Source: CAJQGY01 sp964417685 (GTDB lineage Bacteria > Pseudomonadota > Gammaproteobacteria > Magnimaribacterales > D2472). From it: a stretch of DNA of 54,315 nucleotides. Where the stretch lies: positions 1 through 54,315 of the forward strand of contig CAYQIT010000006.1 of the NCBI GenBank assembly GCA_964417685.1, read 5' to 3'. Shown piece by piece: positions 24,866 through 33,831 of the stretch. Every line of letters begins with the position of its first letter. The first letter of the stretch is position 1. The translations under genes and the position numbers were made by a program. The notes under the pieces were generated by a model, which was not told the DNA's origin, did not search any database, and worked only from the letters and a program-made list of their open reading frames with translations.

Positions 24866-27310
24866 ATGCTCAAGTTTATAAAAATCATTTTTTACTCCTC
24901 TCTTGTTGCAAGCATACTATCAATTTTTTCTGTAATTGGCTTTTATTTGTATTTAAAGCCAAATTTGCCTGAAATAACTCTCGTTGATGAATCTCAACTC
25001 CAGATGCCACTTAAGATATACACGTCTGATGAGGTGCTGATAGGTGAGTATGGTGAAATTAAAAGGAGGCCTGTTTATTTTAATGAGATCCCAAATAATT
25101 TAAGAAATGCATTTTTAGCTGCAGAGGATGATGGTTTCTTTCGTCATCAGGGGATAAGTTATACAGGCTTATTAAGGGCATTGCTTCAATATATTGAGGC
25201 AGGAGAAATAGTAAGCGGCGGCGGAACTATTTCAATGCAGGTTGTTAGAGGGTACCTTTTAACAAGAGATCAAAAACTTACAAGAAAAATAAAAGAAATC
25301 TATCTTGCCCTTGAGCTTGAAAGTAGAGCTTCTAAAGAGGAAATATTTGAGCTCTATGTTAATAGAATTTTTTTGGGAAACAGATCATATGGAATTGAAG
25401 CGGCTGCAAATACTTATTTTAATAAATCTGTAGATCAATTAACGCTTGCTGAATCTGCAACCATAGCAGCTCTTGCACAACTTCCTTCTGCAATTAATCC
25501 AATCAAATCTCCTGTTAGGACCACACAAAGACGAGATTGGATTTTATCAAGAATGCTTAAGTTAAAAATGATATCAAGAGAGCAATACTTTGAAGCTCTA
25601 GGTACGGAAATGGAAGTTGTAAAAGATATTGATTTATACGATGTTGATGCAAGGTATTTGGCTGAACTTACAAGACAGGAAATTGTTAAAAGATATGGAT
25701 TAAAAGCATACAAAGAGGGCTGGAAGGTTTTTACAACAATAAAGTCAGAATATCAGATTGCGGCATCTGCAAGTATACAAAAGCATTTGGCCTTGTATGA
25801 CAAAAGGCATGGATGGAGAGACGCTGATAATTATATTGATATATTCAATGAAGAAGAGCTTGAGCTATTAAACGCTGGTAATTCAGATTTTATTACCGAA
25901 AGTTTAAAAAAAGAATATTCTTTCTTAGACGATAATAAAACCATTGGCAGCGAGATAAATGAAATATTTTCGTCATATCCATATTATCAAACTCATGCTA
26001 AAGCTATAGTTATTGGTGTTCATAAAAAGAGAATTGACTTCATCAATGAAAAACTTGAGATTGAGTCCTTAAATTGGTCGTCAAATTATAAGTGGGCCAG
26101 AAAGTATCTTGATATAAATAAAAGAGGTCCTGCACCACAGGATTTTGAAGATTTTATAGAGGTTGGTGATTTCATCTATCTTGAAGAAATCGATAACCTT
26201 CTATTTCTAGATCAAATGCCTCTTGCTGAATCTGCTTTAATATCATCAGACCCAAACTCCGGCGCAATTAGAGCCTATGTAGGAGGCTCAAACTTTAATA
26301 AAAGCAATTTTGATAGAGTTCGTTTGTCATATCCTCAATCTGGCTCAAGTTTTAAGCCCTTTATTTATTCTGCAGGCTTAGCCAATGAATATAATTTATC
26401 ATCATTGATAAATGATGCACCCATTGCTTTTGAAGATAAAAACCTTGAAAGTGTATGGAGACCAGAAAACTATACTGGCAAATTTTATGGATTAACATCT
26501 TTAAGAAGTGCATTAATAAGATCAATTAATATAGTTTCTATCAAGTTGCTAAGAGGAGTTGGTATAGACAAATCTGCAGAAACAATTCAAAAATTTGGAT
26601 TCGAGAAAAATAGAATACCCAAAGATCTTTCTTTAGCTCTTGGATCAGGAAACTTTTCACCTGCCGAAATGGTTAGAGCATTTGGCGTCATAGCTAGTGA
26701 AGGATATATTAAAGATTTATATTATGTTGATAGGGTTGAGGATAGGTTTGGAAACACTATCTATTCTTCAGATGCTAATTCTCAATTAGATAATAAAAAC
26801 TTATCTGCTTTTCCTTGGCTCAATACATTGGAGATGAATATAAAAAGTCCATATTATCTCCTCAAACCAATTGAAAACTCAAACAAAGTTATAGATGAAA
26901 GAGTTGCATATTTAATTAAAGATACTTTAAAAGACTTCATGAAAAATGGAACGGCAGGGAGAAAATCTGCGTTTCTTAATCGAGATGATATAGGTGGCAA
27001 AACCGGTACAACTAATGATGCTGTAAGCACTTGGTTTTCAGGATTTCATGACGATTTAGTTACTACGGTTTGGGTTGGAACAGATGATTTTACCTCCTTA
27101 GGCGATAATGAATATGGCTCAACAATTTCAATGCCAATATGGCTTGACTATATGTCAGTTGCCCTCAATGATCTTGAAGAAAAACCAGTAAGAATTCCTC
27201 CTGGCATGACATATATCAAAGTTGATAAAGAGACTGGAGAAATAAATAATTCTCAAAATTCAAAAAATAGCTACTTTGAACTTTTTCTAGATGAGAATAT
27301 AAAAAATTAA
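24866..27310 (+). CDS. mrcA: Penicillin-binding protein 1A, bifunctional transglycosylase/transpeptidase
   Basis: This class A PBP polymerises lipid II and cross-links peptidoglycan. I chose the ATG at 24866, which places the single membrane anchor at about residues 3-27; a TTG at 24842 would add 8 residues. The glycosyltransferase domain has EDDGFFRHQGISYTGLLRA with the catalytic Glu, GGGTISMQVVR and AATIAALAQLPSAINP. The transpeptidase domain has SGSSFKPF (SxxK), the SIN motif in IRSINIVS and KTGTTND (KTG). The roughly 814-residue length and the insert between domains fit PBP1A. It starts divergently from aroK and ends in a 4-base overlap with slmA. Confidence 0.93.
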   Translation: MLKFIKIIFYSSLVASILSIFSVIGFYLYLKPNLPEITLVDESQLQMPLKIYTSDEVLIGEYGEIKRRPVYFNEIPNNLRNAFLAAEDDGFFRHQGISYTGLLRALLQYIEAGEIVSGGGTISMQVVRGYLLTRDQKLTRKIKEIYLALELESRASKEEIFELYVNRIFLGNRSYGIEAAANTYFNKSVDQLTLAESATIAALAQLPSAINPIKSPVRTTQRRDWILSRMLKLKMISREQYFEALGTEMEVVKDIDLYDVDARYLAELTRQEIVKRYGLKAYKEGWKVFTTIKSEYQIAASASIQKHLALYDKRHGWRDADNYIDIFNEEELELLNAGNSDFITESLKKEYSFLDDNKTIGSEINEIFSSYPYYQTHAKAIVIGVHKKRIDFINEKLEIESLNWSSNYKWARKYLDINKRGPAPQDFEDFIEVGDFIYLEEIDNLLFLDQMPLAESALISSDPNSGAIRAYVGGSNFNKSNFDRVRLSYPQSGSSFKPFIYSAGLANEYNLSSLINDAPIAFEDKNLESVWRPENYTGKFYGLTSLRSALIRSINIVSIKLLRGVGIDKSAETIQKFGFEKNRIPKDLSLALGSGNFSPAEMVRAFGVIASEGYIKDLYYVDRVEDRFGNTIYSSDANSQLDNKNLSAFPWLNTLEMNIKSPYYLLKPIENSNKVIDERVAYLIKDTLKDFMKNGTAGRKSAFLNRDDIGGKTGTTNDAVSTWFSGFHDDLVTTVWVGTDDFTSLGDNEYGSTISMPIWLDYMSVALNDLEEKPVRIPPGMTYIKVDKETGEINNSQNSKNSYFELFLDENIKN

Positions 27311-27876
27311 CTTTTGAATATATTAATAGACAGTAGCTCCCATGCGTTATCAATGTAATTACTTGGTGAGTCTTTAAATTTTGATCTTATATATCTTGAA
27401 ACATTGCCCTCAAGATAGGTTGTAATTAGTTGGGATGAAATTCCTGGTTGCGAGATCAAGGAAGATGCATCTTCTGCCAGAATTTGCTTAACAGCTAGTT
27501 CAAATCTTTCATAAAATTGATTTACAGAATCTGATACATTTTTTTCTGCAGGCGATAGAGCTTCTCGTGATAGCAGCCTTGCAAAACCTTTATTCTTCTC
27601 TACAAAAAGCATGAAAAATATAAATATATTTTTAACTTTTTCTTTAGAATCTAAATTAGCTTTCTTAAGTTCTACGCATTTTGAAAAGATAGCATCATCA
27701 CAGTACGAAAATAATTCAGCATAGATAGATCTTTTGCTTGGAAAATGTCTGTATAAAGCAGCCTCTGTAATATTAGATTTCTTGGCAAGCAAAGCTGTTG
27801 TAATTTTTTTCGATGAGGCTTCCTCAAGCAGGCTTGCAAGAGATTGCAAAATAATATTTTTGCGGTTTTTATCCAT
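27307..27876 (-). CDS. slmA: Nucleoid occlusion factor SlmA (TetR fold)
   Basis: The 189-residue protein has a TetR-type N-terminal helix-turn-helix (ILQSLASLLEE, ITTALLAKKSNITEAALYRHFPSK) that closely follows E. coli SlmA. It keeps the later SlmA pattern too (FARLLSREAL, QFYERFELAVKQIL, YLEGNVSRYIRSKFK). SlmA binds DNA over the nucleoid and blocks FtsZ assembly there. The position next to algC supports this, since slmA sits near algC/dut/argB in gammaproteobacteria. It begins one base after the algC stop. A general TetR regulator is the less likely alternative. Confidence 0.85.
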   Translation of the reverse strand: MDKNRKNIILQSLASLLEEASSKKITTALLAKKSNITEAALYRHFPSKRSIYAELFSYCDDAIFSKCVELKKANLDSKEKVKNIFIFFMLFVEKNKGFARLLSREALSPAEKNVSDSVNQFYERFELAVKQILAEDASSLISQPGISSQLITTYLEGNVSRYIRSKFKDSPSNYIDNAWELLSINIFKS

Positions 27877-27877
27877 A

Positions 27878-29254
27878 TCAAGTTAAATTTATATCAATAT
27901 CAGGAGAAATGCGAGCAAGCTCATTGATAAAATCTGATTGAATATCGAACATATCTTCTTTAGTGTCACCTTCAAATCTCAACACTAACTTAGGAGAAGT
28001 TTGCGATGCTCTTATTAATCCCCATCCTGAATCAAAGTTTATTCTTAATCCATCAATAGTAACTTTATTACCAATCAATTTATTATGAGCAATAAAATCT
28101 TCAACTATTTTAAATTTATTTTCATCAGTCACATCAATATTAAGTTCTGGAGTTGAGTAAGATTTTGGATAAGAATTAATTAGTTCTGAAATTTTTTCAT
28201 AATCATTATTCTCAGAAAGAGCTTCAACAATCCTGGCGCCTGAATAAGGACCATCATCAAAACCATACCATTTATCATTAAAGAAAATATGTCCACTCAT
28301 CTCTCCACCTAAAAGTGATGAGTTTTCTTTTATTGCTTTCTTGATATGAAAATGACCAGTTGGAGCCATAATAGGCTTTCCATTGTTTTTAGATATTAGC
28401 TTTTCTAAATGATTGGAGCACTTAATATCAAAAACAATCGAACCTTGTTTTTTTGAGAGGATGCTTTCAGATAGCATCATCATAAATTTATCAGGAAAAA
28501 TATTTTCACCAGCATCAGTAATTAATCCTACTCTATCTCCATCGCCATCAAAAGCTAGTCCTAAATCAGCATTATTATCTAATACACATTTTATTAAATC
28601 TTGAATATTTTCTTCCTTGCTAGGGTCAGGGTGGTGGTTAGGAAAGTTACCGTCAACCTCACTAAAAAGCTCAATGACTTCACAACCAATTCTTTTGAAT
28701 AATTCAGGAGCAATACTGCCTGCCACACCATTACCTGAATCTAAAACAATTTTAAATTTCTTATCCCCTTTGATATCTATAGATTTAACTACAGCACTTA
28801 GATAAATTTCTTTTATATCTTTATTAACTATAGAGCCCTTAGGGTAACTAGTGTCTCGCAATTCATTAAGCAATGATAATATTTCCATACCTGAAATTGG
28901 TTTATCATTTATTACCATCTTCAGACCATTATGATTTTTTGGATTGTGACTACCAGTTATTATGATCCCGCTTTTAGATTCATTTGTTTTTGCTTCAAAA
29001 TAGAGCATAGGGCTTGTAACCATTCCAATGTTAGTAACATGGAGACCCTCATTCACAAGACTTTGACAAAAACTATCAAGCAAACTTTTGCCAGAAAGCC
29101 TTCCATCTCTTCCAACAGATATTGAAGAAATACCTTCAGATCTACATTTATGAGAAATAGCTTTTCCAATCAATGCAATTGTTGATTCATTTAATTGATC
29201 AGGATAAATACCTCTAATATCATTTTCTCTAAAAATTGAATTGTTTACTTCCAT
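27878..29254 (-). CDS. algC: Phosphomannomutase/phosphoglucomutase AlgC/ManB
   Basis: The enzyme interconverts hexose 6- and 1-phosphates, feeding nucleotide sugars for LPS and exopolysaccharide. The 458 residues hold the four alpha-D-phosphohexomutase domains. TGSHNPKNHNG contains the phosphoserine Ser102, FDGDGDRVGL binds Mg, GGEMSGHIFF reads the sugar, and the phosphate-binding segment near RFEG lies in domain 4. Length and the N-terminal FRENDIRGIYP match the AlgC type rather than GlmM. It is cotranscribed with slmA (1-base gap) and divergent from ilvE (60-base gap). Confidence 0.92.
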   Translation of the reverse strand: MEVNNSIFRENDIRGIYPDQLNESTIALIGKAISHKCRSEGISSISVGRDGRLSGKSLLDSFCQSLVNEGLHVTNIGMVTSPMLYFEAKTNESKSGIIITGSHNPKNHNGLKMVINDKPISGMEILSLLNELRDTSYPKGSIVNKDIKEIYLSAVVKSIDIKGDKKFKIVLDSGNGVAGSIAPELFKRIGCEVIELFSEVDGNFPNHHPDPSKEENIQDLIKCVLDNNADLGLAFDGDGDRVGLITDAGENIFPDKFMMMLSESILSKKQGSIVFDIKCSNHLEKLISKNNGKPIMAPTGHFHIKKAIKENSSLLGGEMSGHIFFNDKWYGFDDGPYSGARIVEALSENNDYEKISELINSYPKSYSTPELNIDVTDENKFKIVEDFIAHNKLIGNKVTIDGLRINFDSGWGLIRASQTSPKLVLRFEGDTKEDMFDIQSDFINELARISPDIDINLT

Positions 29255-29314
29255 TTTGCTTTTGTTATAAGTTGTTGTTTGTCATAATAGGCGACTAATT
29301 ATAACTGCATACTT

Positions 29315-30256
29315 ATGTTTGATAATACAGATTCCAAATTTATATGGAAAAATGGAGAATTCCAAAAATGGGACGATTCTACAGTTCACTTAATGTCTCA
29401 TACCTTAAATTATGGTACAGGTGCATTTGAGGGTGTAAGAGCATACAAAACAGACAAAGGTCCTGCAATTTTTAGATTAGAGGATCATACCCAAAGGTTA
29501 TTTGATACAGCAGAAAAAATAGATATTAAAATCCCATATACAAAAGCAGAACTCAACAACGTACAAAAAAAAATATTTGTTCAAAATAATTTAGAAGAAG
29601 GTTATATTCGACCAATTGTATATCTTGGTGCAGAATCATTAGGTATTAGAGCGCTTGATTTGTCTGTAAATGTTGCAGTGGCAGCTTGGGAGTGGCCTTC
29701 CTACATGGATCCCCAAGCAAAAAAGAAAGGTATTTCTATAGTCAAATCATCTCATGAACAGTACTCAAACCCACTTCATTCAAATAATAAGATTATTGGT
29801 ACATATATAAATTCAACAATGGCTCTTCATGAGGCCCTAAGAAAAGGCGCTGATGAAGCTTTGCTAATGGACAAAAATGGATTTATTTCAGAAGGAAGTG
29901 GTGAAAATATATTTATAGTAAAAGATGGAGTTATTTGCACTCCTTTAACAGATCATTGTTTAAATGGTATTACTAGACAATCAGTAATTACAATTGCGCA
30001 GGATCAAGGGTTTGAGGTTATAGAAAAAAATTTAGAATATGTTGATTTGGTTGAGGCTGACGAGGCATTTTTTACTGGAACAGCAGTTGAAATTACACCA
30101 ATTACTAAACTAGATGGTAAGAATATTGATTCTGGAAAGAGAGGCGAGATAACTCATCAACTACAATCTATATATGAGGATGTGATTACAGGCAAATCAG
30201 AAAAATATAATTCATGGCTTTCTTATGCAGACCCCTCACGAGACGAAAAGTCTTAA
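29315..30256 (+). CDS. ilvE: Branched-chain amino acid aminotransferase IlvE
   Basis: IlvE is a PLP fold-type IV enzyme that transfers the amino group between glutamate and the 2-oxo acids of Leu, Ile and Val. The 313-residue protein has TLNYGTGAFEGVRAY near the N-terminus, the PLP Lys at about 159 (NNKIIGTYINS), SEGSGENIF, the Thr of NGITRQSV that binds PLP phosphate, and GTAVEITPI. The start ATG at 29315 is clear. Its 3' end overlaps the next glycosyltransferase gene by 32 bases, so they are probably cotranscribed, though the functions look unrelated. Confidence 0.95.
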   Translation: MFDNTDSKFIWKNGEFQKWDDSTVHLMSHTLNYGTGAFEGVRAYKTDKGPAIFRLEDHTQRLFDTAEKIDIKIPYTKAELNNVQKKIFVQNNLEEGYIRPIVYLGAESLGIRALDLSVNVAVAAWEWPSYMDPQAKKKGISIVKSSHEQYSNPLHSNNKIIGTYINSTMALHEALRKGADEALLMDKNGFISEGSGENIFIVKDGVICTPLTDHCLNGITRQSVITIAQDQGFEVIEKNLEYVDLVEADEAFFTGTAVEITPITKLDGKNIDSGKRGEITHQLQSIYEDVITGKSEKYNSWLSYADPSRDEKS

Positions 30257-31484
30257 AATTGCATTATTGAGTTATAGGTCAGCTCCTTATGGAGGCGGCC
30301 AAGGTATATTTATTAAAGATATTTCTTTAGTTCTCGAATCTCTTGGTCATAAGGTTGATGTTATATCAGGAGAGCCTTATCCATTACTTGAAGGTGATGT
30401 CAATTTAATCAAGCTGCCTGGCATGAATTTATTTGAAACTTTTCTTTTTAAAGATAGGTTAAGAAAATTTTTTAAAAATCCAAAAACTTTTGTCAATATA
30501 TTTGAATTCTTATCTACTCTAGCTGGTGGATTTCCGGAGATGTATTCTTTTGGGAAAAGGGCTAATGAGTTTTTAAAGAAGAACAGTGACTATGATGTTG
30601 TTATTGACAATCAATCACTAAGTTATGGAATGCTTGAAATCCAAAAAAGGTTTCCTTTTATAGAAATAATTCATCATCCAATAACCAAAGATATTAAGCA
30701 TGATCTTGAGACGAGTAATAAATTCCTATATAGGCTTTCTAGGAAAAGGTGGTATTCATTTCTAAAGATGCAAAAAAAAGTAGCCCCAAAACTAAGATCA
30801 ATAATCACCCCTTCAAAGAATTCCAAAGAAGACATTGCAGATGATTTTTCTTGTTCAAAGAAAAATATCACAGTCATAAATAACGGTCTAGATACAAATA
30901 TATTCAAACCCTATAAAGATATTAAAAGGAAGAAATTTAGACTAATTACAACCGCGAGTGCAGATGTTCCTTTAAAGGGTTTAGATTATACCCTTGCAGC
31001 AGTTGCTAAATTAAAGAAAGAATTTAATATTGAGCTCTTGGTAATTGGCAAGCAAAAGGAGGGCGGCCATACTTCAAGGCTAATTAAAAAGTTAAATTTA
31101 GAAAGAAAGGTAGAATTTAAAACAAATTTAACACAAGATGATATCGCAAAAGAATACGCTAAGAGCTCTATTGCAGTAGTAAGTTCTTTATATGAAGGGT
31201 TTGGCTATCCAGTGATCGAAGCAATGAGTTGCTCAATACCATTAATAGCAGTTAAGACTTCATCAATACCAGAATTGGTTGGAGATTTCGCTCACTTGAT
31301 TGATCCTCGGGATAGCGTTTTATTAGCTAATAAAATCAAAGAAGTGCTCGAAAATTATGATAAAAATTTAATTCTTGCAGAAAATGGTAGGAACCATATT
31401 GAGAAGCAGTTTAATTGGGAAAAGATATCCAAACAATATCAAGATGTAATTTATGAAAATATAAGGCGTCAAAGAGAATGCTAA
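30225..31484 (+). CDS. GT4-family glycosyltransferase
   Basis: A 419-residue GT-B fold glycosyltransferase. The N-terminal domain starts KIALLSYRSAPYGGGQGIFIKDIS (Gly-rich acceptor loop). The C-terminal donor domain has NGLDTNIFKP, the strand LLVIGKQ and VSSLYEGFGYPVIEAMSC, whose E-x7-E motif is typical of GT4 retaining enzymes. No membrane span is seen, so it is cytoplasmic or peripheral. ATG at 30225 lies inside ilvE; no later start precedes the first strand. The sugar and acceptor are unknown. It overlaps the methyltransferase gene by 7 bases and is first in the cassette with the toroid protein and second methyltransferase. Confidence 0.85.
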   Translation: MQTPHETKSLKIALLSYRSAPYGGGQGIFIKDISLVLESLGHKVDVISGEPYPLLEGDVNLIKLPGMNLFETFLFKDRLRKFFKNPKTFVNIFEFLSTLAGGFPEMYSFGKRANEFLKKNSDYDVVIDNQSLSYGMLEIQKRFPFIEIIHHPITKDIKHDLETSNKFLYRLSRKRWYSFLKMQKKVAPKLRSIITPSKNSKEDIADDFSCSKKNITVINNGLDTNIFKPYKDIKRKKFRLITTASADVPLKGLDYTLAAVAKLKKEFNIELLVIGKQKEGGHTSRLIKKLNLERKVEFKTNLTQDDIAKEYAKSSIAVVSSLYEGFGYPVIEAMSCSIPLIAVKTSSIPELVGDFAHLIDPRDSVLLANKIKEVLENYDKNLILAENGRNHIEKQFNWEKISKQYQDVIYENIRRQREC

Positions 31485-32185
31485 CTTTTGATTTTAATCA
31501 ATTTAATTTGAAAGATAAAAATGGAATAATGCTTGATATTGGCTGTGGTGAAGGTCGCCATGTTTTTGGAACCATGCAAAATTATAAGGACTTTTTCTGT
31601 ATTGGTCTTGATATGGATGAGTCATCTCTATCTAAGGCTCAAGAAGGTTTTGAATTTTTTCAATCTATCTCAAATAAAGGCGCAATTTTCATTAAGGGTT
31701 CAGCATATGAACTTCCTTTTCCATCTAATTCTGTTGATCTAATAATATGTTCAGAGGTTTTAGAGCATCTTCATGATTACAACAAAGCTCTAAGTGAAAT
31801 ATATAGAGTTTTAAAACCCCATGGAAAGTTTTTTGCAAGCGTTCCATCATATCTACCAGAGAAAATATGCTGGATGCTTTCAAAAGATTATCAAAATATG
31901 CCAGGAGGGCATATTAGGATTTTTAAGAAGAAAGCTATCATAAATGAAATTGAGCAAACAGGCTTTTTATTTAAAAAATATGAAAGGTTTCACTCAATAC
32001 ACAGTCCTTATTGGTGGCTTAGATGCTTGTTTTGGAAGGGCCAAGATAATAATTGGCTAATAGGAGTTTATAAAAAAATTCTTGAAAAACATATCCTTGA
32101 AAAGCCTTATCTTATTGATTTCATTGATAGATTATTTAACCCAATTCTTGGTAAAAGTTTATCTATGTATTTTGAAAAGAAATAA
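31478..32185 (+). CDS. Class I SAM-dependent methyltransferase (Methyltransf_11 type)
   Basis: The 235-residue protein has SAM motif I MLDIGCGEGRHVFG (about 17-30), the acidic end of strand 2 (IGLDMDES), the strand-4 motif SVDLIICSEVLEHLHDYNKAL and the post-motif EIYRVLKPHGKFFASVPS. These make it a small-molecule methyltransferase of the UbiE/Methyltransf_11 group. The substrate is unknown. It sits between a GT4 glycosyltransferase (7-base overlap) and the toroid protein (TAATG, 1-base overlap), so the three are translated together and probably act on one glycosylated product. Confidence 0.82.
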   Translation: MLTFDFNQFNLKDKNGIMLDIGCGEGRHVFGTMQNYKDFFCIGLDMDESSLSKAQEGFEFFQSISNKGAIFIKGSAYELPFPSNSVDLIICSEVLEHLHDYNKALSEIYRVLKPHGKFFASVPSYLPEKICWMLSKDYQNMPGGHIRIFKKKAIINEIEQTGFLFKKYERFHSIHSPYWWLRCLFWKGQDNNWLIGVYKKILEKHILEKPYLIDFIDRLFNPILGKSLSMYFEKK

Positions 32186-33243
32186 TGAAAGATAGAATAA
32201 AAATTAATATTAGTAAGGATGCTAATAATACCGAAAGCGCAAACTTCTATAATGCAATCGGTCTTTATGTTTTAAACCAGCAGCTAAAAAGCGGAGTAAT
32301 ACCATCTAATGCTGATGGCTCATTTGATCCTTGGGACTTTATAGAATCTATTACCGCACTAAATTTTATTTTTAAAAAAGAAGAAGCTAAAAAGTCTTTT
32401 AGATGGCTTAAAGAAAATCAAAATGAAGATGGAAGTTGGTTCTCAAAATACTCAAGCTCTGGGGAACCAATAGAAACAAATAAGCCCACTCATTTCTCAT
32501 CCTATATTTCTGTCGGACTTCTTCATTATTACAAGACTTTTTCAGATTTAGATTTCCTAGAAGAAATGTGGCCATCATTAAAAAAAGCCACAAACTTTTC
32601 AATTAAACATCAAACACAAAAGGGAACAATTCCTTGGTCAATAGACTTCAAGGGAGATATTGAAAATGATTATTTAATTACCGCATCTAGCTCTATTCTC
32701 AAAAGTCTGGAGTGCTCTAGCGCTATAACAAAAATATTAAACCTAGATCTAAATTCAGACTGGATCATGGCCTATGAATTATTATCAAATGCCCTTAGGA
32801 ATCCAAAAGGTTTATTTGATTTGCAAAAAGATAGATCAAATTTCTCTATGGATTCATATTACCCGGTAATTTCAGGCTGCTTAAACAAGAATGAAATTGA
32901 GGAAGCGATACAACAAACACTAAATAATTTTTATGAAGATGGGTTGGGTATTAAATGTGTTAGAGAAGAGCCGTGGATAACAGTTGCTGAAACAAATGAG
33001 TTTGTAATTGCATTAGTCATTGGAAATAAAAAAGACTTGGCTAAAAAGATTTTGCTTGAATCTACTTTAATATCTGATAAAAATAATATTCCCTATATGG
33101 GATGGCAATATAAAGAAAAAATCTTTTGGCCAAATGAGAAACCAACCTGGACAGCATCTGCAATGATACTTGCAGCTGATGCAGTATTTGGCTATACATC
33201 AGCATCAGATTTATTTTTAAAAAACCAATTAGATTCTTTTTAA
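32185..33243 (+). CDS. Alpha/alpha-toroid protein (prenyltransferase/squalene-cyclase-repeat-like)
   Basis: A 352-residue protein with repeated helical hairpins and the repeat LKENQNEDGSWFSKY, which resembles QW-like turns of squalene cyclase and prenyltransferase-beta proteins. Further Trp-rich repeats are QKGTIPWSIDF, EEPWITVAETNEFVIAL and EKPTWTASAMILAADA. The fold is probably a six-hairpin alpha/alpha barrel, also used by glucoamylase-like glycosidases. I see no clear DxDD cyclase motif, so a terpene cyclase activity is not supported. Similar proteins are annotated 'prenyltransferase' beside glycosyltransferases and methyltransferases. It faces the next methyltransferase with a 15-base overlap. 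Confidence 0.6.
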   Translation: MKDRIKINISKDANNTESANFYNAIGLYVLNQQLKSGVIPSNADGSFDPWDFIESITALNFIFKKEEAKKSFRWLKENQNEDGSWFSKYSSSGEPIETNKPTHFSSYISVGLLHYYKTFSDLDFLEEMWPSLKKATNFSIKHQTQKGTIPWSIDFKGDIENDYLITASSSILKSLECSSAITKILNLDLNSDWIMAYELLSNALRNPKGLFDLQKDRSNFSMDSYYPVISGCLNKNEIEEAIQQTLNNFYEDGLGIKCVREEPWITVAETNEFVIALVIGNKKDLAKKILLESTLISDKNNIPYMGWQYKEKIFWPNEKPTWTASAMILAADAVFGYTSASDLFLKNQLDSF

Positions 33244-33831
33244 GCAAACTATAGTATCGACTCTATCATGCTCTATAAAATCATTTTTTAGAGCTTCTTT
33301 ATATATCTCATAAGGAGCTTGTCCTCCTTCGTTAGGATCTTCATAGATATCATGAATAACTAAAGCCCCATTTTTTTTTACATATTTTGACCAGCAATTG
33401 TAATCATTAAAAGCTGACTCTAAAGAGTGACCACCATCTATAAATATCATTCCAGCAGAAGTATCCCATGACCTAGCTGCAGCTCTTGATGATGAAACAA
33501 TTGGAATAATATTATCAAGATCATATTTTTGAATATTTTTAAGGAAAAGAGGGAATGTATTAACTCTATTTTCCTGAACATCAAATACCTCAGGGTCAAA
33601 ATACTCTTCCTTTAATTGATGCTCTTCGGATCCAGAATGATGATCGATTGTAAAAACAACTTCATTATTTTCATTCGCTCCAAATCCAAGATAGATAGTT
33701 GATTTTCCACAATATGTTCCAATTTCAATGATCGGACCTAACTTAGAAAACTCTTTTGACCATTTATATAATGCCTCTCCTTCATGCACAGGCATGAAGC
33801 CTTTAATGTTCTCAATATCATTAATCATCAT
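33229..33831 (-). CDS. Class I SAM-dependent methyltransferase (Methyltransf_24/CmcI-like)
   Basis: The 200-residue protein shows SAM motif I IIEIGTYCGKSTIYLG, acidic strand 2 with a following His pair (FTIDHHSG), the late motif GMIFIDGGHSLESAFND and the C-terminal GALVIHDIYED. These fit the Methyltransf_24 group found among sugar and antibiotic methyltransferases; the two Asp/His clusters could hold a metal. It follows the LpxL-type gene through an ATGA overlap, so it is transcribed with that gene. It is also the tail-to-tail neighbour of the toroid protein, which suggests it belongs to the same cassette despite opposite orientation. Confidence 0.75.
   Translation of the reverse strand: MMINDIENIKGFMPVHEGEALYKWSKEFSKLGPIIEIGTYCGKSTIYLGFGANENNEVVFTIDHHSGSEEHQLKEEYFDPEVFDVQENRVNTFPLFLKNIQKYDLDNIIPIVSSSRAAARSWDTSAGMIFIDGGHSLESAFNDYNCWSKYVKKNGALVIHDIYEDPNEGGQAPYEIYKEALKNDFIEHDRVDTIVCLKRI

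Noticed and set aside
27307..27876. SlmA-type protein as the local regulator of the 12185 palindrome
   Set aside because: It resembles SlmA, whose known sites differ, and it is 15 kb away with no matching site at its own promoter.
32185..33243. True terpene cyclase or prenyltransferase
   Set aside because: The repeat pattern fits the fold, but no DxDD or prenyl diphosphate-binding motif is visible.
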